Source of the DNA: Desulfobacterales bacterium
Lineage (GTDB): Bacteria; Desulfobacterota; Desulfobacteria; Desulfobacterales; JAFDCJ01
DNA: 5,359 nucleotides
Direction of reading: 5' to 3'
Assembly (NCBI GenBank): GCA_029939875.1
Contig: JAOZSC010000214.1
Span: forward strand, 1-5,359
In this document: positions 5,335 to 5,359 of the stretch, in pieces
How the letters are laid out: each line of letters begins with the position of its first letter
Numbering within the stretch: the first letter of the stretch is position 1
Position numbers and translations under genes: made by a program
The notes under the pieces: model-generated
Database searches by the model: none
Told to the model about the DNA's origin: nothing
Seen by the model: the letters and a program-made list of their open reading frames with translations, nothing else

Positions 5335-5359
5335 AGTTGGCATTGACACCCATTTAGCG

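Overview
The window holds the envelope-spanning export part of an exopolysaccharide (EPS) locus on the minus strand (about 4399 down to 321). To its right lie two gene remnants on the same strand, and the right edge carries a regulatory region. The best guess for the host is an anaerobic Desulfobacterota (deltaproteobacterial) organism. This is an inference from three things: the C-terminal end of an aldehyde:ferredoxin oxidoreductase (AOR) family enzyme, a sigma-54-type promoter, and the style of the EPS proteins. No rRNA, tRNA, CRISPR array, insertion sequence or transposase is visible.

EPS operon, in transcription order: (1) a 495-aa GumC/Wzz-type polysaccharide co-polymerase with two membrane helices and a long coiled coil; (2) a roughly 300-aa ExeA-like AAA ATPase of the type found in exosortase/PEP-CTERM-linked EPS loci; (3) a 248-aa separate CpsD/CapB-type BY-kinase-like protein whose P-loop lacks the expected lysine; (4) a 239-aa Wza-type outer-membrane export lipoprotein. 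Gaps between genes are 55, 48 and 106 bp. Together they would form the inner-membrane length-control part, its cytoplasmic NTPase partners and the outer-membrane exit. Glycosyltransferases, flippase, polymerase and any exosortase would have to lie elsewhere.

Upstream of the operon (4400-4630) the sequence has the layout of a sigma-54 enhancer promoter: a -24/-12 element at 4447-4462, an IHF-like site at 4507-4519, and two perfect head-to-tail 22-bp repeats at 4586-4629, about 150-193 bp upstream of the predicted start of transcription. Three of the four operon genes end in an inverted repeat that begins within the stop codon.

Right side: 4994-5209 encodes the N-terminal part of a Nudix hydrolase that stops before its Nudix box. 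Directly after its stop codon comes the last 72 codons of an AOR-family enzyme (4775-4993). This looks like a deletion scar that joined two genes. At 5305-5334 a TTGACA box is followed immediately by a 24-bp near-perfect palindrome, probably the operator-promoter of a plus-strand gene beginning beyond the window.

Left side: 1-320 has no gene that can be supported. It contains a 9-bp-arm inverted repeat (224-268) and the hairpin that closes the operon (304-321).
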